Assembly (NCBI GenBank): GCA_903832005.1
Contig: CAIKZO010000039.1
Span: 26,640-90,639 of the forward strand
DNA length: 64,000 nt
DNA from: Enhydrobacter aerosaccus
GTDB lineage: Bacteria > Pseudomonadota > Alphaproteobacteria > Reyranellales > Reyranellaceae
Direction of reading: 5' to 3'
A model generated the notes under the pieces. That model had not been told where the DNA came from. It was given only the letters and a program-made list of their open reading frames with translations, and ran no database searches. Numbering within the stretch: position 1 is the first letter of the stretch; each line of letters opens with the position of its first letter. A program made the position numbers and the translations under genes. Below are positions 41,701-52,475 of this stretch, in pieces.

Positions 41701-42726
41701 ATGGCAGCAGGACTTTCCGCACAGGCTCAGGCAATGCCGGCCAGCATCCCGGTGATCGATCTCGGCGCGCTCTACGGCAGCGACGATGCCGCGAAGAAGG
41801 CTGTCGCGGCCAAGATTGGGGCGGCCTGCAACGATATCGGCTTCTTCTATGCCGTGGGCCACAACGTGGCCGTCGAGACGATCGAGGGCGCCGTCGCCCA
41901 GGCCGACAAGTTCTTCCACCTGCCCGAGGCGGAACGGCTCAAGATCAAGGCCGACACCAACAACCGCGGCTATCGCGATGTCTGGGACACGATCCATCGC
42001 AACGGCAAGCGCAACGCGCGGGACAGTTTCGATCTGGGGTTCCCGGTGACGGCGGACGATCCGGAAGTGAAGGCGGGCACGCCGCTCTATGCCGAGAACA
42101 AGTGGCCGCAAGGCATGCCCGGCTTCCGGGAGGCGATCGAGGGCTATTACAACGAGACCTTCAAACTGGGCATGAAGATCCTCGAGGGCTTCGCGATCCA
42201 TCTCGACAAGCCGGTCGATTTCTTCACGCGCCACTTCACCAAGCCGGTCGCCGACATGGTGATCAACCACTATCTCGGCGCGCAGGGCCTGCACATCTCC
42301 GACCAGGCGTCGGGCCCACACACGGACCACGGCATCGTCACCATCCTGTGGCAGGACAGCCTGGGCGGCCTCGAGGTGATGGGCAAGGATGGCAACTGGA
42401 TCTCGGCCACGCCGCTGCGCGGCAGCTTCATCATCAACATCGGCGAGCTGATGAAGCGCTGGACCAACGGGCGCTTCAAGGCGACGGTGCATCGCGTCGT
42501 CCACCTGCAGGACAAGTCGCGCTATTCGATGCCGCTGTTCTGCAATCCCAACTTCCGCACGATGGTCGATCCGCGCGATCTCGGCGTCTCCGACGCCGAC
42601 GCGCAGTATCCGCCGGTGATGTCGGGCGACTTCCTGTTGTCGCGCTTCAAGGCGACGCGCACCTCGCACGGCGCCGACCTCAAGACCATCACCACCGGCG
42701 AAGTGATCGAACAGGCCGCGGAGTAA
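41701..42726 (+). CDS. 2-oxoglutarate/Fe(II) oxygenase, isopenicillin N synthase-like
   Basis: 341 aa. ATG 41701 follows TTGGAGGC; an in-frame TTG at 41689 lies inside that ribosome site. The N-terminal DIOX_N domain starts IPVIDLGALYGSD; the catalytic double-stranded beta-helix has the metal ligands H-T-D in SGPHTDHGIVTILWQD and the distal His in ATVHRVVH, with RYSMPLF as the Arg/Ser pair that binds the 2OG carboxylate. Cytoplasmic. Encoded right after an ABC importer, so it probably hydroxylates or opens the imported compound, as TauD-like enzymes do in other families. Confidence 0.9.
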   Translation: MAAGLSAQAQAMPASIPVIDLGALYGSDDAAKKAVAAKIGAACNDIGFFYAVGHNVAVETIEGAVAQADKFFHLPEAERLKIKADTNNRGYRDVWDTIHRNGKRNARDSFDLGFPVTADDPEVKAGTPLYAENKWPQGMPGFREAIEGYYNETFKLGMKILEGFAIHLDKPVDFFTRHFTKPVADMVINHYLGAQGLHISDQASGPHTDHGIVTILWQDSLGGLEVMGKDGNWISATPLRGSFIINIGELMKRWTNGRFKATVHRVVHLQDKSRYSMPLFCNPNFRTMVDPRDLGVSDADAQYPPVMSGDFLLSRFKATRTSHGADLKTITTGEVIEQAAE

Positions 42727-42728
42727 TC

Positions 42729-43499
42729 CTGCTCCAGGAACTCCTGTCCGGCCTCGCGATCGGCCTGATCGGCGGCGGCGCGTCGGGCCTGCTCGGCGTC
42801 TCGAGCGGCGGCTTCCTGGTGGCGCTCGCCGTCCTGTTCATGGGCCTGCCGCAGTATATGGCGCAGGGCGTGTCCCTCGTCGCGCAAGTGCCGCCGACCA
42901 GCCTGTCCGGCCTGATGCAGTATCGTCGGAGCGGCCACGCGGTACCGATGCGCTGGATCGTGCTCGCCTCGATCGGCTTCATCGTCGGCGCGATCGCGGG
43001 CGCGCTCCTGGCGGGTTTTATCCCGGAGAGAGTGCTGCGCTGGGCCTATGTCGGCTATCTCGTGCTGCTGGGCCTGTTGTCGCTGACGCGCTTGCGCAGT
43101 GGCCGCAAGAAAACGCCCGAGTCGCGTGACGTCGTGCTCGGAGTCACCGCGCTCGTCGGCGTCGGCATCGTGAGCGGTCTTTCGTCGGGAATTCTCGGCA
43201 TCGGCGGCGGATTGGCCATTACCGCCATTCTCGCAGCCGGTCTCAAGGTGCCGCAGCATCTGGCGCAGGCGTTGGCGCTCGGCGTGACGACCCTGCCGCT
43301 CACCCTGCCGGCCGCGATTGTCTATGCGCGCACTGAAAACCTGCCGTGGATCGCGATCGCGGCCATCGTGGTCGGACTCTGGGTCGGCACGATCGGCGGC
43401 GCCAAGCTGGCAACCAAGGTCAGCGACCAGACGCTGCGTCGCCTGCTGCCGGTCTGCATCTTCGGCGCGGCCGCCTTCATGGCGTGGCGCGCTCTTTAG
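42729..43499 (+). CDS. TSUP (TauE/SafE) family sulfite/organic anion carrier, non-standard start
   Basis: About 256 aa, eight hydrophobic helices. Both TSUP repeats are present: GLIGGGASGLLGVSSGGFLV and LSSGILGIGGGLAITAILAAGLKVP. The open frame has no ATG, GTG or TTG before the first helix. CTG at 42729, 5 nt after GGAG (42720-42723), gives the right length and the usual beginning (LQELLSGLAIGL). It overlaps nothing but starts 2 bp after the oxygenase stop. TSUP carriers export sulfite, sulfoacetate or related anions. With the oxygenase this suggests organosulfur breakdown, though the substrate is unproven. Confidence 0.85.
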   Translation: MLQELLSGLAIGLIGGGASGLLGVSSGGFLVALAVLFMGLPQYMAQGVSLVAQVPPTSLSGLMQYRRSGHAVPMRWIVLASIGFIVGAIAGALLAGFIPERVLRWAYVGYLVLLGLLSLTRLRSGRKKTPESRDVVLGVTALVGVGIVSGLSSGILGIGGGLAITAILAAGLKVPQHLAQALALGVTTLPLTLPAAIVYARTENLPWIAIAAIVVGLWVGTIGGAKLATKVSDQTLRRLLPVCIFGAAAFMAWRAL

Positions 43500-44245
43500 T
43501 CTCCGAGCGGTGTCAGGAAGTGATGCACCGGCGCGTTCAGCCAGACGCGCTTTTTGCTGAGGCCGCGGCACTTGGTGTGCCATGTCTCGCGCTTCCATTC
43601 GATGTGCGCGCCGGCCTTGGGACGCGGGATGACGTAGAGCGCCGGTTCACGCGCGTCGTTCTTCACCGGGCAGGCGACCCAGGCGGCGAGACTCATGCGC
43701 AGGTCGTTGAGGCGGAACTCAAGCGTGTTGTCGTTCACGAACGAAGGTGTCATCCAGCCCTTCTTCTCGAGCTTGGCGATGTTGAGCAGCAGCGCCACGC
43801 GGAAGTCGAGCTTGGCGTAGCTCGCATCGCTTTCGATGCTGTGGCGGTCGGCCTCGGAGAGGAAGGGCCGCTTGGGCCAGGGCTCGCGCGACGTCCAGGG
43901 ATGGCTATGGAAGTCGCCGAGGAACTTCAGGTTCGGCCAATAGGTCGGCAGCGTCTTGTTCATCGTCTCCAGCCCGTGCGAGGGCACGACCGAGCTGCGG
44001 CCGCGCTCGGCATTGGCGTCGACGATCGCCACCTCGACGTTGAAGCAGCGCGCCTTGCTGGCTGTCGTGGTCTCGTAGCCCCACAACAAGCCGAAGGTCT
44101 CGCGCTGACGCGTGAAGCGTTGCGCCTTGCCGGAGCGGCCGGCCACCAGGAAGCTTTCGATGGTCGCGATGACCATGCTCTGGAAGGCGGCTTCCGAGAC
44201 GTTGACGAGGTAATCGAACTTCGGGGATTTTTGGGGGAGGGTCAT
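43496..44245 (-). CDS. JAMM/MPN-motif metalloprotease-like protein
   Basis: 249 aa. The JAMM zinc site appears complete: E49 in RETFGLLWGY (the E-x-x-G-x-L-x-G element), H113-S-H115-P in GDFHSHPW, and S130-x-x-D133 in LSEADRHS. The gap between the His pair and Ser is 14 rather than the usual 7 residues. This suggests a Zn peptidase or deubiquitinase-like fold (JAB/Mov34). The C-terminal part (about 150-249) is not recognised. It stands alone between a TSUP gene (3' ends overlap by 4 bp) and the copper genes, without an E1/E2 or ubiquitin-like partner. Possible roles: cleavage of a small modifier or a phage-tail-like peptide; undetermined. Confidence 0.72.
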   Translation of the reverse strand: MTLPQKSPKFDYLVNVSEAAFQSMVIATIESFLVAGRSGKAQRFTRQRETFGLLWGYETTTASKARCFNVEVAIVDANAERGRSSVVPSHGLETMNKTLPTYWPNLKFLGDFHSHPWTSREPWPKRPFLSEADRHSIESDASYAKLDFRVALLLNIAKLEKKGWMTPSFVNDNTLEFRLNDLRMSLAAWVACPVKNDAREPALYVIPRPKAGAHIEWKRETWHTKCRGLSKKRVWLNAPVHHFLTPLGD

Positions 44246-44290
44246 GGCGCCTATTTTCGCCCAGAACCCGCGTACCCCCTATTACGGTCG

Positions 44291-46501
<2,211 letters not shown>

Positions 46502-46503
46502 TT

Positions 46504-46520
46504 ATACCCTACGGGGGTAT
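46504..46520. promoter_or_regulatory. CsoR-type operator
   Basis: ATACCC-TACGG-GGGTAT (46504-46520) is a near-perfect GC-boxed palindrome with TACCC/GGGTA arms, like the operators of CsoR/RcnR repressors. It lies between the divergent starts of the P-type ATPase and csoR, only 3 bp from the ATPase start, so repressor binding would close both promoters until copper is bound. Confidence 0.7.
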
Positions 46521-46529
46521 GGTTCAAGC

Positions 46530-46805
46530 ATGGATGATCGGATCAAGAAGTCCCAGCTGGCGCGGCTCGCCCGCGTCGAGGGCCAGGTGCGCGGCGTGTC
46601 GCGCATGGTCGAGGAAGACCGCTACTGCATCGACGTGATGACGCAGATCCGCGCGGTGCGGGCGGCGCTCGACAAGGTCGAGCAGGAAATTCTGCACGAG
46701 CATCTCAATCACTGCGTGGCCCACGCCTTCCATGCCGGCAGCGAGCGCGACCGGCAGATCAAGATCGAGGAGTTGATCGAAGTCCTCGACGCGCGCCGGC
46801 GCTGA
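46530..46805 (+). CDS. csoR: Copper-sensing transcriptional repressor CsoR
   Basis: 91-aa all-helical metal-sensing repressor (DUF156). The ligand pattern is C33, H58 and C62, matching the Cys-His-Cys set for Cu+ in CsoR rather than the ligands of RcnR/FrmR. GQVRGVSRMVEEDRYC is family-typical. It starts with ATG 46530. A tight link to copA (1 bp apart) puts it in one operon with copA-copB, which it probably represses along with the ATPase. Confidence 0.92.
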   Translation: MDDRIKKSQLARLARVEGQVRGVSRMVEEDRYCIDVMTQIRAVRAALDKVEQEILHEHLNHCVAHAFHAGSERDRQIKIEELIEVLDARRR

Positions 46806-46806
46806 C

Positions 46807-48432
46807 GTGCGCGGCTTCCTCGCTTGCCTGGTGCTGTGGGCGGTCGCGGGACCGGCGAGCGCCGGCACTTACGACCTCGTGATCGACCATCAATCGAAGC
46901 GGATCGACGGGCAGGAGCGGCAGGTCTTCACCATCAATGGCGAGATCGGCGGTCCGACCTTGCATTGGACCGAGGGCGAGGAGGTGACGATCAACGTCAT
47001 CAACCGCTTGAAGGAAGACACCTCGATCCATTGGCATGGTATCCTCCTGCCATCCGACCAGGATGGCGTGCCCGGCATCAGCTTCGACGGCATCAAGCCC
47101 GGAACGACCTTCACGTATCGCTTTAAAGTCCGACAGTCGGGCACCTACTGGTATCACAGCCATTCCGGCAACCAGGAGCAGGAGGGCTTCTACGCCCCGA
47201 TCGTGATCGCGCCGGCTGGCGGGGAGAAACTCAAGGCCGACCGCGACTATGTCGTGCTGATGAGCGACCAGCATGCGCTGTCGGCCGACACGATCCTGCG
47301 CAAGCTCAAGCAGGATGGCGACTACTTCAACGACCATCGCCGCACCTTGCCCGACCTGGTGCGCGCGCTTGCCAATGCGAAGTCGTCGGACGCACGCCAG
47401 GCGATCGTCTCCGATCGGCTGGCGTGGGCGGAGATGCGCATGGATCCGACCGATCTCGCCGACGTCTCGGGCTACACCTTCCTCGTGAACGGGCGCGGGC
47501 CGATGGACAATTGGACGGGACTCTTCAAGCCCGGCGAGAAGGTACGGCTGCGTTTCATCAACGGTTCGGCGATGAGTCTGTTCGACGTGGCCGTGCCTGG
47601 CTTGCGCCTGACGATCGTGCGGGCCGACGGCAACGCGGTGCAGCCGGTGACGGTCGACGCTTTCCGGATCGGCGCGGGCGAGACCTACGACGTGCTGGTC
47701 GAGCCGCGCGAGGATCGCGCCTATACAATCACCGCCCAATCGATCGACCGCCGTGGCATTGCCCGGGCCACCCTGGCGCCGCGCGATGGGATGGCCGCAC
47801 CGCTGCCTCAACCCGGGACGCCCGGCCTGCTCGGCATGATGGACATGGGTATGCCGATGGACATGCCTCACATGGACCATTCGAAGATGGATCACGCGCC
47901 ATTCCCGCAGGTGCCGCCGGTCGACGCGCCGTCCGGGGCAAAGGTGCTGAGCTACGCCGACCTGAAGCGCACCGATCACGCCTATCCGCTGCCGGCGCCT
48001 GGCCGCACGATCGCGATGCGGCTGACCGGCAACATGGATCGTTATATCTGGTCGTTCGACGACAAGAAGTATTCGGAGCAGCCCTCGCTCGATTTCAGCG
48101 AGGGCGAGACGGTGCGCTTCGTGCTGCACAACGAGACCATGATGAACCATCCGATCCATGTGCATGGGCTCTGGATGGATCTCGACAACGGCACCGGCGT
48201 CGACCGGCCGCGCAAGCATACGGTGATCGTGCCGCCCGGCCGCACCGTTACCTTCGACATCACCATGTCGACGGTCGGGCGGTGGCCGTTCCATTGTCAT
48301 CTCCTGTTCCACATGATGACCGGCATGTTCCGCGAGTTCGTGGTGCATCCGCGCGGTGAGCCGCTGCCGGTGTCGGCTGCGAAGCCGATGGCACCGATGT
48401 CAATGGGCATGGACCATGCGCACCATCACTAA
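46807..48432 (+). CDS. copA: Copper-resistance multicopper oxidase CopA
   Basis: 541 aa, GTG start, signal peptide ending ASAGT. Multicopper oxidase of the CopA type: copper-binding motifs HWHG, WYHSHSG, HPIHVHGLW and HCHLLFHMMTGM are all present, so type 1, 2 and 3 sites should form. A Met/His-rich stretch (MDMGMPMDMPHMDHSKMDHA) at about residue 345 may bind extra copper. It oxidises toxic Cu+ to Cu2+ in the periplasm. Located between csoR and copB. Confidence 0.93.
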   Translation: MRGFLACLVLWAVAGPASAGTYDLVIDHQSKRIDGQERQVFTINGEIGGPTLHWTEGEEVTINVINRLKEDTSIHWHGILLPSDQDGVPGISFDGIKPGTTFTYRFKVRQSGTYWYHSHSGNQEQEGFYAPIVIAPAGGEKLKADRDYVVLMSDQHALSADTILRKLKQDGDYFNDHRRTLPDLVRALANAKSSDARQAIVSDRLAWAEMRMDPTDLADVSGYTFLVNGRGPMDNWTGLFKPGEKVRLRFINGSAMSLFDVAVPGLRLTIVRADGNAVQPVTVDAFRIGAGETYDVLVEPREDRAYTITAQSIDRRGIARATLAPRDGMAAPLPQPGTPGLLGMMDMGMPMDMPHMDHSKMDHAPFPQVPPVDAPSGAKVLSYADLKRTDHAYPLPAPGRTIAMRLTGNMDRYIWSFDDKKYSEQPSLDFSEGETVRFVLHNETMMNHPIHVHGLWMDLDNGTGVDRPRKHTVIVPPGRTVTFDITMSTVGRWPFHCHLLFHMMTGMFREFVVHPRGEPLPVSAAKPMAPMSMGMDHAHHH

Positions 48433-49135
48433 GGGACTAGTCGCAATTCTCTTGAGCGCTTCGCCCGCCCTGGCGATGGACGATCTCGCGACCTACTGGC
48501 GGGTCGATGGGCTGGTCGAGCGGCGTGCTTCATCGGTCTCGCCCGACACCGCGTGGCAGGGCTCGGCCTGGATCGGCGGTGATACCGACAGGATCCGGAT
48601 CGAGAGCTCGGGTGTGCTGGGCGACAACGGCCGCATCGACAACGAAGGCGGCACCCAGGGCATCGACAACCGCGTCTACTACAGTCGGATGATCGCGCCG
48701 TTCTGGGACGCCAAGGTTGGTCTGCAGATGAGTGCGTTCGATCGCGGCGAGACCCGCGCGGGCTTCTTGGCCGGCGTCGAGGGGCTGGCGCCCTATGGCG
48801 TGCACATCGATGCAGTGGCGGGCGTCAGCAACACCGGCATCGTGTCGGGGCGGCTCGAAGCGACCTACGATATCCTGTTCACGCAAAAGCTGATCGCCCA
48901 GCCTTATGTCGAAGCGATGGTCGCGTCGGCCGACGATCCCGCGATCCGGCTGGGCGCTGGCCTGTCGCGGATCGAAGGAGGGCTTCGTCTGCGCTACGAG
49001 ATCGAGAAGGAAGTGGCGCCGTTCATCGGCGCGGGCTTCGAGCAGTTCACCGGTGCCACGGCGGGCTTCGCCACCACCGACGGCGAGCCCACGTCGAAGC
49101 TACGCCTGCTCGCCGGCGTGAAGGTCTGGTTCTGA
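48416..49135 (+). CDS. copB: Copper-resistance outer-membrane protein CopB
   Basis: 239-aa CopB-type beta-barrel protein, starting inside the copA end (ATG 48416 overlaps by 17 bp). Signal peptide ITKGLVAILLSASPALA, then the family core WRVDGLVERRASS, IRIESSGVLGDNGRI, YYSRMIAPFWDAKVGLQ and LEATYDILFTQKLIAQPYVE, and a C-terminal strand ending in VWF. The Met/His-rich N-terminal repeats of classical CopB are absent. Its end overlaps the convergent HxlR gene by 36 bp. It limits copper entry or assists CopA. Confidence 0.9.
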   Translation: MRTITKGLVAILLSASPALAMDDLATYWRVDGLVERRASSVSPDTAWQGSAWIGGDTDRIRIESSGVLGDNGRIDNEGGTQGIDNRVYYSRMIAPFWDAKVGLQMSAFDRGETRAGFLAGVEGLAPYGVHIDAVAGVSNTGIVSGRLEATYDILFTQKLIAQPYVEAMVASADDPAIRLGAGLSRIEGGLRLRYEIEKEVAPFIGAGFEQFTGATAGFATTDGEPTSKLRLLAGVKVWF

Positions 49136-49492
49136 CGGCACGCTGAGGCGCTCGTGCTCCTCGGCCCATTTCACGATCTCGACGAAGATCGGACGGAGCC
49201 GGCGCGCGGCGTCGGTGTTCTCGTACTCAACCCGCGGCGGTACCTCGGCAAAGATCGTGCGCTTGATCAGCCCGTCCCGTTCGAGGGCGCGCAGCTGCGC
49301 GGTCAGCATGTGCTGGGTGATGCCGGGTAAGCCCCGCTTCAACTCGCCGAAGCGGCGCGGCGTGCCGTGACTGAGCAGCCACAGGATCTCGAGCTTCCAG
49401 CGACCGTTGATCATACCGACCGCACGGCGGAATTCAGCCTGTACCACGCGGGCGAGATTTGGGTCGGTCCGAACCGCATTAATATCGATCAT
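49100..49492 (-). CDS. HxlR family transcriptional regulator
   Basis: 130-aa winged-helix protein. Family motif: NGRWKLEILWLLSHGTPRRFGELKRGLPGITQHMLTAQLRALERDGLIKR. An effector cysteine near the N-terminus, common in redox HxlR regulators, is not visible. It is divergent from the EmrA-type gene at 49636; an imperfect palindrome in the 143-bp intergenic region is a likely binding site. It probably represses the pump until a phenolic or similar inducer appears. Confidence 0.9.
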   Translation of the reverse strand: MIDINAVRTDPNLARVVQAEFRRAVGMINGRWKLEILWLLSHGTPRRFGELKRGLPGITQHMLTAQLRALERDGLIKRTIFAEVPPRVEYENTDAARRLRPIFVEIVKWAEEHERLSVPSEPDLHAGEQA

Positions 49493-49529
49493 GCCAGTCC
49501 CTCTATATTTTCAGGGCGCGTTTCCTCAA

Positions 49530-49549
49530 TAGTCTATTTAATCATACTA
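49530..49549. promoter_or_regulatory. Candidate HxlR operator
   Basis: Imperfect 20-bp palindrome with TAGT (49530-49533) and ACTA (49546-49549) ends and AT-rich centre. It lies between the HxlR and emrA-type genes, where both promoters are expected. Confidence 0.4.
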
Positions 49550-49635
49550 CGTCTCGAAATCAATCCTGCTTGAGAAAAGAGTGCAAGAGGCTATCTCCAT
49601 CCTTGGATAAGAGGCTGAGTGTAGGAGTTTCCCTC

Positions 49636-50751
49636 GTGGACGGTTCATCCCCCGTAAACATCGAGCGCCCGACCTATGTCGAGGCGCCGGTCAACGTGCC
49701 GCGTATCAAGCGCGAGACCCCGAACCAGCGTCGCCGCCGGGTGCTGTTGAGCGCACTGGGCGCGGTCGTGCTGGTCGCGGGCGTGGGCTACGGCACCTAT
49801 TGGTATTTCATCGGCCGTCACTACGAGACGACCAACGACGCCTATCTCGGCGCCGACAGCGTCACCATTGCGCCCAAGGTCGGCGGCTTCGTGGCCGAGT
49901 TGAACGTGGCCGACAACCAGACCGTCCATAAGGGCGACGTGCTGGCGCGCATCGATCCGCGCGACTATCAGACCGCGCTGGAGAGCGCCGAGGCCGACCT
50001 CGAGAACGCGCAGGCCACTGCCGCGAACATCGACGCCCAGTTGAACGAGCAGCAGTCGACGATCGCCCAGGTCCAGGCGGCGGTCGATTCCGATCAGGCC
50101 GGCGTCACCTTCTCCGAGCAGGAACTTGCGCGCTACGGCGACCTCGCGCGCAGCGGGGCCGGCAGCACGCAGCGCCAGCAGCAGGCGCAGTCCGATCTCG
50201 TGCAGAAGAAGGCGATGCTCGATCGCGATCGTGCCGCCCTGTCCGCCGCGAAAGCGCATATCGACGTGCTGAAGACGCAGCGCCGCCAGGCGGCGGCGAC
50301 CATCTCCGCCAAGAACGCCGCGCTCGACCAGACGAAGATCAACCTTGGCAACACAGCCATCACGGCGCCGGTCGACGGCGTCGTCGGTGACCGTTCGGTG
50401 CGCCAGGGCCAGTTCGTGCAGCCCGGCACGCGGCTGATGAGCGTCGTGCCGATGGGCCAGATCTATCTCGTGGCCAACTACAAGGAGACCCAGACCGGTC
50501 TCATGGTGCCTGGCCAGAAGGTTTCGATTTCGATCGACTCGTTCCCCGGCCAGACCATCGACGGCACGGTCGACAGTCTTGCGCCCGGCACCGGCTCGCA
50601 GTTCGCGCTGTTGCCGCCGGAGAACGCCACCGGCAACTTCACCAAGATCGTGCAGCGCGTGCCGGTGAAGATCGTGCTCGATCCCAGCAATCCGCTCAGC
50701 CAGCGGCTGCGCCCGGGCCTCTCCGTCACGGCGACCGTCCACACCAAATGA
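49636..50751 (+). CDS. HlyD/EmrA-type membrane fusion protein
   Basis: 371 aa from GTG 49636 (GGAG 8 nt upstream); a TTG at 49570 would add 22 residues without a ribosome site. One N-terminal membrane helix (VLLSALGAVVLVAGVGYGTYW), then the lipoyl half-motifs (TIAPKVGGFVAELNVADNQ and TAITAPVDGVVGDRSVRQGQFV) separated by a long coiled-coil hairpin, and a beta-barrel domain (YLVANYKETQTGLMVPGQKV). Periplasmic adaptor linking EmrB-type MFS pump to an outer-membrane channel. ATGA overlap with the next gene. Confidence 0.92.
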   Translation: MDGSSPVNIERPTYVEAPVNVPRIKRETPNQRRRRVLLSALGAVVLVAGVGYGTYWYFIGRHYETTNDAYLGADSVTIAPKVGGFVAELNVADNQTVHKGDVLARIDPRDYQTALESAEADLENAQATAANIDAQLNEQQSTIAQVQAAVDSDQAGVTFSEQELARYGDLARSGAGSTQRQQQAQSDLVQKKAMLDRDRAALSAAKAHIDVLKTQRRQAAATISAKNAALDQTKINLGNTAITAPVDGVVGDRSVRQGQFVQPGTRLMSVVPMGQIYLVANYKETQTGLMVPGQKVSISIDSFPGQTIDGTVDSLAPGTGSQFALLPPENATGNFTKIVQRVPVKIVLDPSNPLSQRLRPGLSVTATVHTK

Positions 50752-52316
50752 GCCCCGCCGGCCAACCGCAGGAAGTCACCTTGCGTGACTGGCTGGCCGT
50801 GGGTGGTGGCATCCTCGGCGCCTTCATGGCGTTGCTCGACATCCAGATCACCAACGCAGCGCTGGCCGACATCGGCGGCGCGATCGGCGCCACGCCGTCG
50901 GAAGGCAGCTGGATCTCGACCGGCTACCTGATGGCCGAGATCATCGTCATCCCGCTGACCGGCTGGCTGGCGCGCACCTTCGGCCTACGCAACTTCCTGG
51001 TCGTCAATTCGACGCTGTTCGTCGGCTTCTCGATACTCTGCGCCATGTCCGGCACGTTGAACGAGATGGTGCTGTGGCGCGCGGGCCAGGGCCTGACCGG
51101 CGGCGTGTTGATCCCGACCGCCATCACCATCGTGCGCACGCGACTGCCACCGTCCAAGCAGCCGGTGGGCGTGGCCATGTTCGGCATGGTCGCGACCTTC
51201 GCGCCCGCGATCGGCCCGACGGTCGGTGGCTGGCTGACCGATAACTGGAGCTGGCACTACATCTTCTATCTCAACGTCGTGCCGGGTCTCGTGGCGCTGG
51301 CGCTGCAGTACGGCGCGCTCGACAAGGAAAAGCCCAGGCTCGCGGAATTCTGGCAGGTCGACTGGCTCGGAATCTTCGCCATGGCGATCGGCCTCAGCTC
51401 GATGATCTTCGTGCTGGAGGAGGGCCAGCGCGAGGAATGGTTCGACTCGCGCCTGATCGTGTCCGCTACCATCGCCGCCGTGCTGGGCATCACGGTCTTC
51501 CTGATTGCCGAGCTCACGACCGACAAGCCGTTCATCAATCTACGGCTGTTTGCCAATCCTTCGGTCGGCGGCTCCGCCATCCTGATGGGCGTGTTCGGCG
51601 CCACCGCCTTCGGCTCGGTCTATTTGATCCCGGCCTATCTCGCGCAGGTCCAGGGCTACAACGCCCAGCAGATCGGCGAGGTCGTGATGTGGAGCGGCAT
51701 CCCGCAGCTCTTCCTGCTGCCGTTCATGCCGTTGCTGATGCGCAAGGTCGATCTGCGCCTGCTGGTGCTGTTCGGCCTGCTGTTGTTCGCCGCGAGCTGC
51801 TTCATCAATGTCGAGATGTCGCCCGACACGGCGATGGACCAGCTCATCCTGCCGCAGCTTCTGCGCGCGGCGGGGCAACCCTTTGCCACGATCCCCCTCA
51901 CCCAGCTCTCGGTCGTCGGCCTCACTCGACGTGACACCGCCGATTCGGCGGCCATCACCAGCGTGATGCGCAACCTCGGCGCCTCGATCGGCATCGCCAT
52001 GCTGTCGACCGTCGTGCAGTTCCGCGAGCAGGTGCATTTCTCGACCATCGCCGAGGCGCTGTCGCAGAACAGCCTCAAGGTCCAGGACCGGCTGCAGTCC
52101 TTCGCGGGAATGTTCGCCGGCCGTGGCTCCGACGCGGCGCATGCCTTGAAGCAGGGCGCCGGGCTGATCGCCCAGCAGGTCCGGCTGAATGCTTCCGTGC
52201 AGGCCTATTCAGACGCTTTCTGGATGCTAGGCGTCTGCATCCTGGTGAGCCTGCTCACCCTGCTGATCCTGCGCAAGCCGCCAGCTGGCATTACCGTGGC
52301 GGCTGATGCGCATTAG
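50748..52316 (+). CDS. DHA2-family MFS drug efflux pump (EmrB type)
   Basis: 522 aa with 14 hydrophobic helices. Typical features: LDIQITNAALADIGGAIGATPSEGSWISTGY (DHA2 motif D region), GIPQLFLLPF, and RQGLTGG-like motif around WRAGQGLTGGVLIPTA. Proton-driven export of hydrophobic drugs or phenolics with the adjacent EmrA-type protein. Regulated by the divergent HxlR gene in all likelihood. A hairpin at 52317 follows the stop immediately. Confidence 0.93.
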   Translation: MSPAGQPQEVTLRDWLAVGGGILGAFMALLDIQITNAALADIGGAIGATPSEGSWISTGYLMAEIIVIPLTGWLARTFGLRNFLVVNSTLFVGFSILCAMSGTLNEMVLWRAGQGLTGGVLIPTAITIVRTRLPPSKQPVGVAMFGMVATFAPAIGPTVGGWLTDNWSWHYIFYLNVVPGLVALALQYGALDKEKPRLAEFWQVDWLGIFAMAIGLSSMIFVLEEGQREEWFDSRLIVSATIAAVLGITVFLIAELTTDKPFINLRLFANPSVGGSAILMGVFGATAFGSVYLIPAYLAQVQGYNAQQIGEVVMWSGIPQLFLLPFMPLLMRKVDLRLLVLFGLLLFAASCFINVEMSPDTAMDQLILPQLLRAAGQPFATIPLTQLSVVGLTRRDTADSAAITSVMRNLGASIGIAMLSTVVQFREQVHFSTIAEALSQNSLKVQDRLQSFAGMFAGRGSDAAHALKQGAGLIAQQVRLNASVQAYSDAFWMLGVCILVSLLTLLILRKPPAGITVAADAH

Positions 52317-52337
52317 CGCGCGAGCGTAGCTCGCGCG
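52317..52337 (+). terminator. Hairpin immediately after the emrB-type gene
   Basis: CGCGCGAGC (52317-52325), loop GTA, GCTCGCGCG (52329-52337): a 9-bp perfect stem directly after the stop codon. Only a short A-rich run follows, so it may act with Rho. Confidence 0.55.
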
Positions 52338-52386
52338 GTACAGAAAAGATATGGCTGCTGCAACACCGTGTGTAATCGGAAGCGCG

Positions 52387-52474
52387 TGGGCCCTAACCTT
52401 TGGCGCCTGCGGCGCCAACCGGAGCGCGGGGCGCTCCTAGGTCAACGGGCCCACCCAGCGGCCTAGAGGCCGCT
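52387..52474. repeat. Multi-stem palindromic intergenic element
   Basis: Outer arms TGGGCCC (52387-52393) and GGGCCCA (52447-52453) enclose two hairpins: TTGGCGCC/GGCGCCAA (52400-52407, 52411-52418) and GGAGCGC/GCGCTCC (52421-52427, 52431-52437). A fourth stem AGCGGCC/GGCCGCT (52457-52463, 52468-52474) ends just before the tctC-type gene stop. Same design as the element at 12486 and again between convergent genes. Confidence 0.6.
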
Positions 52475-52475
52475 G

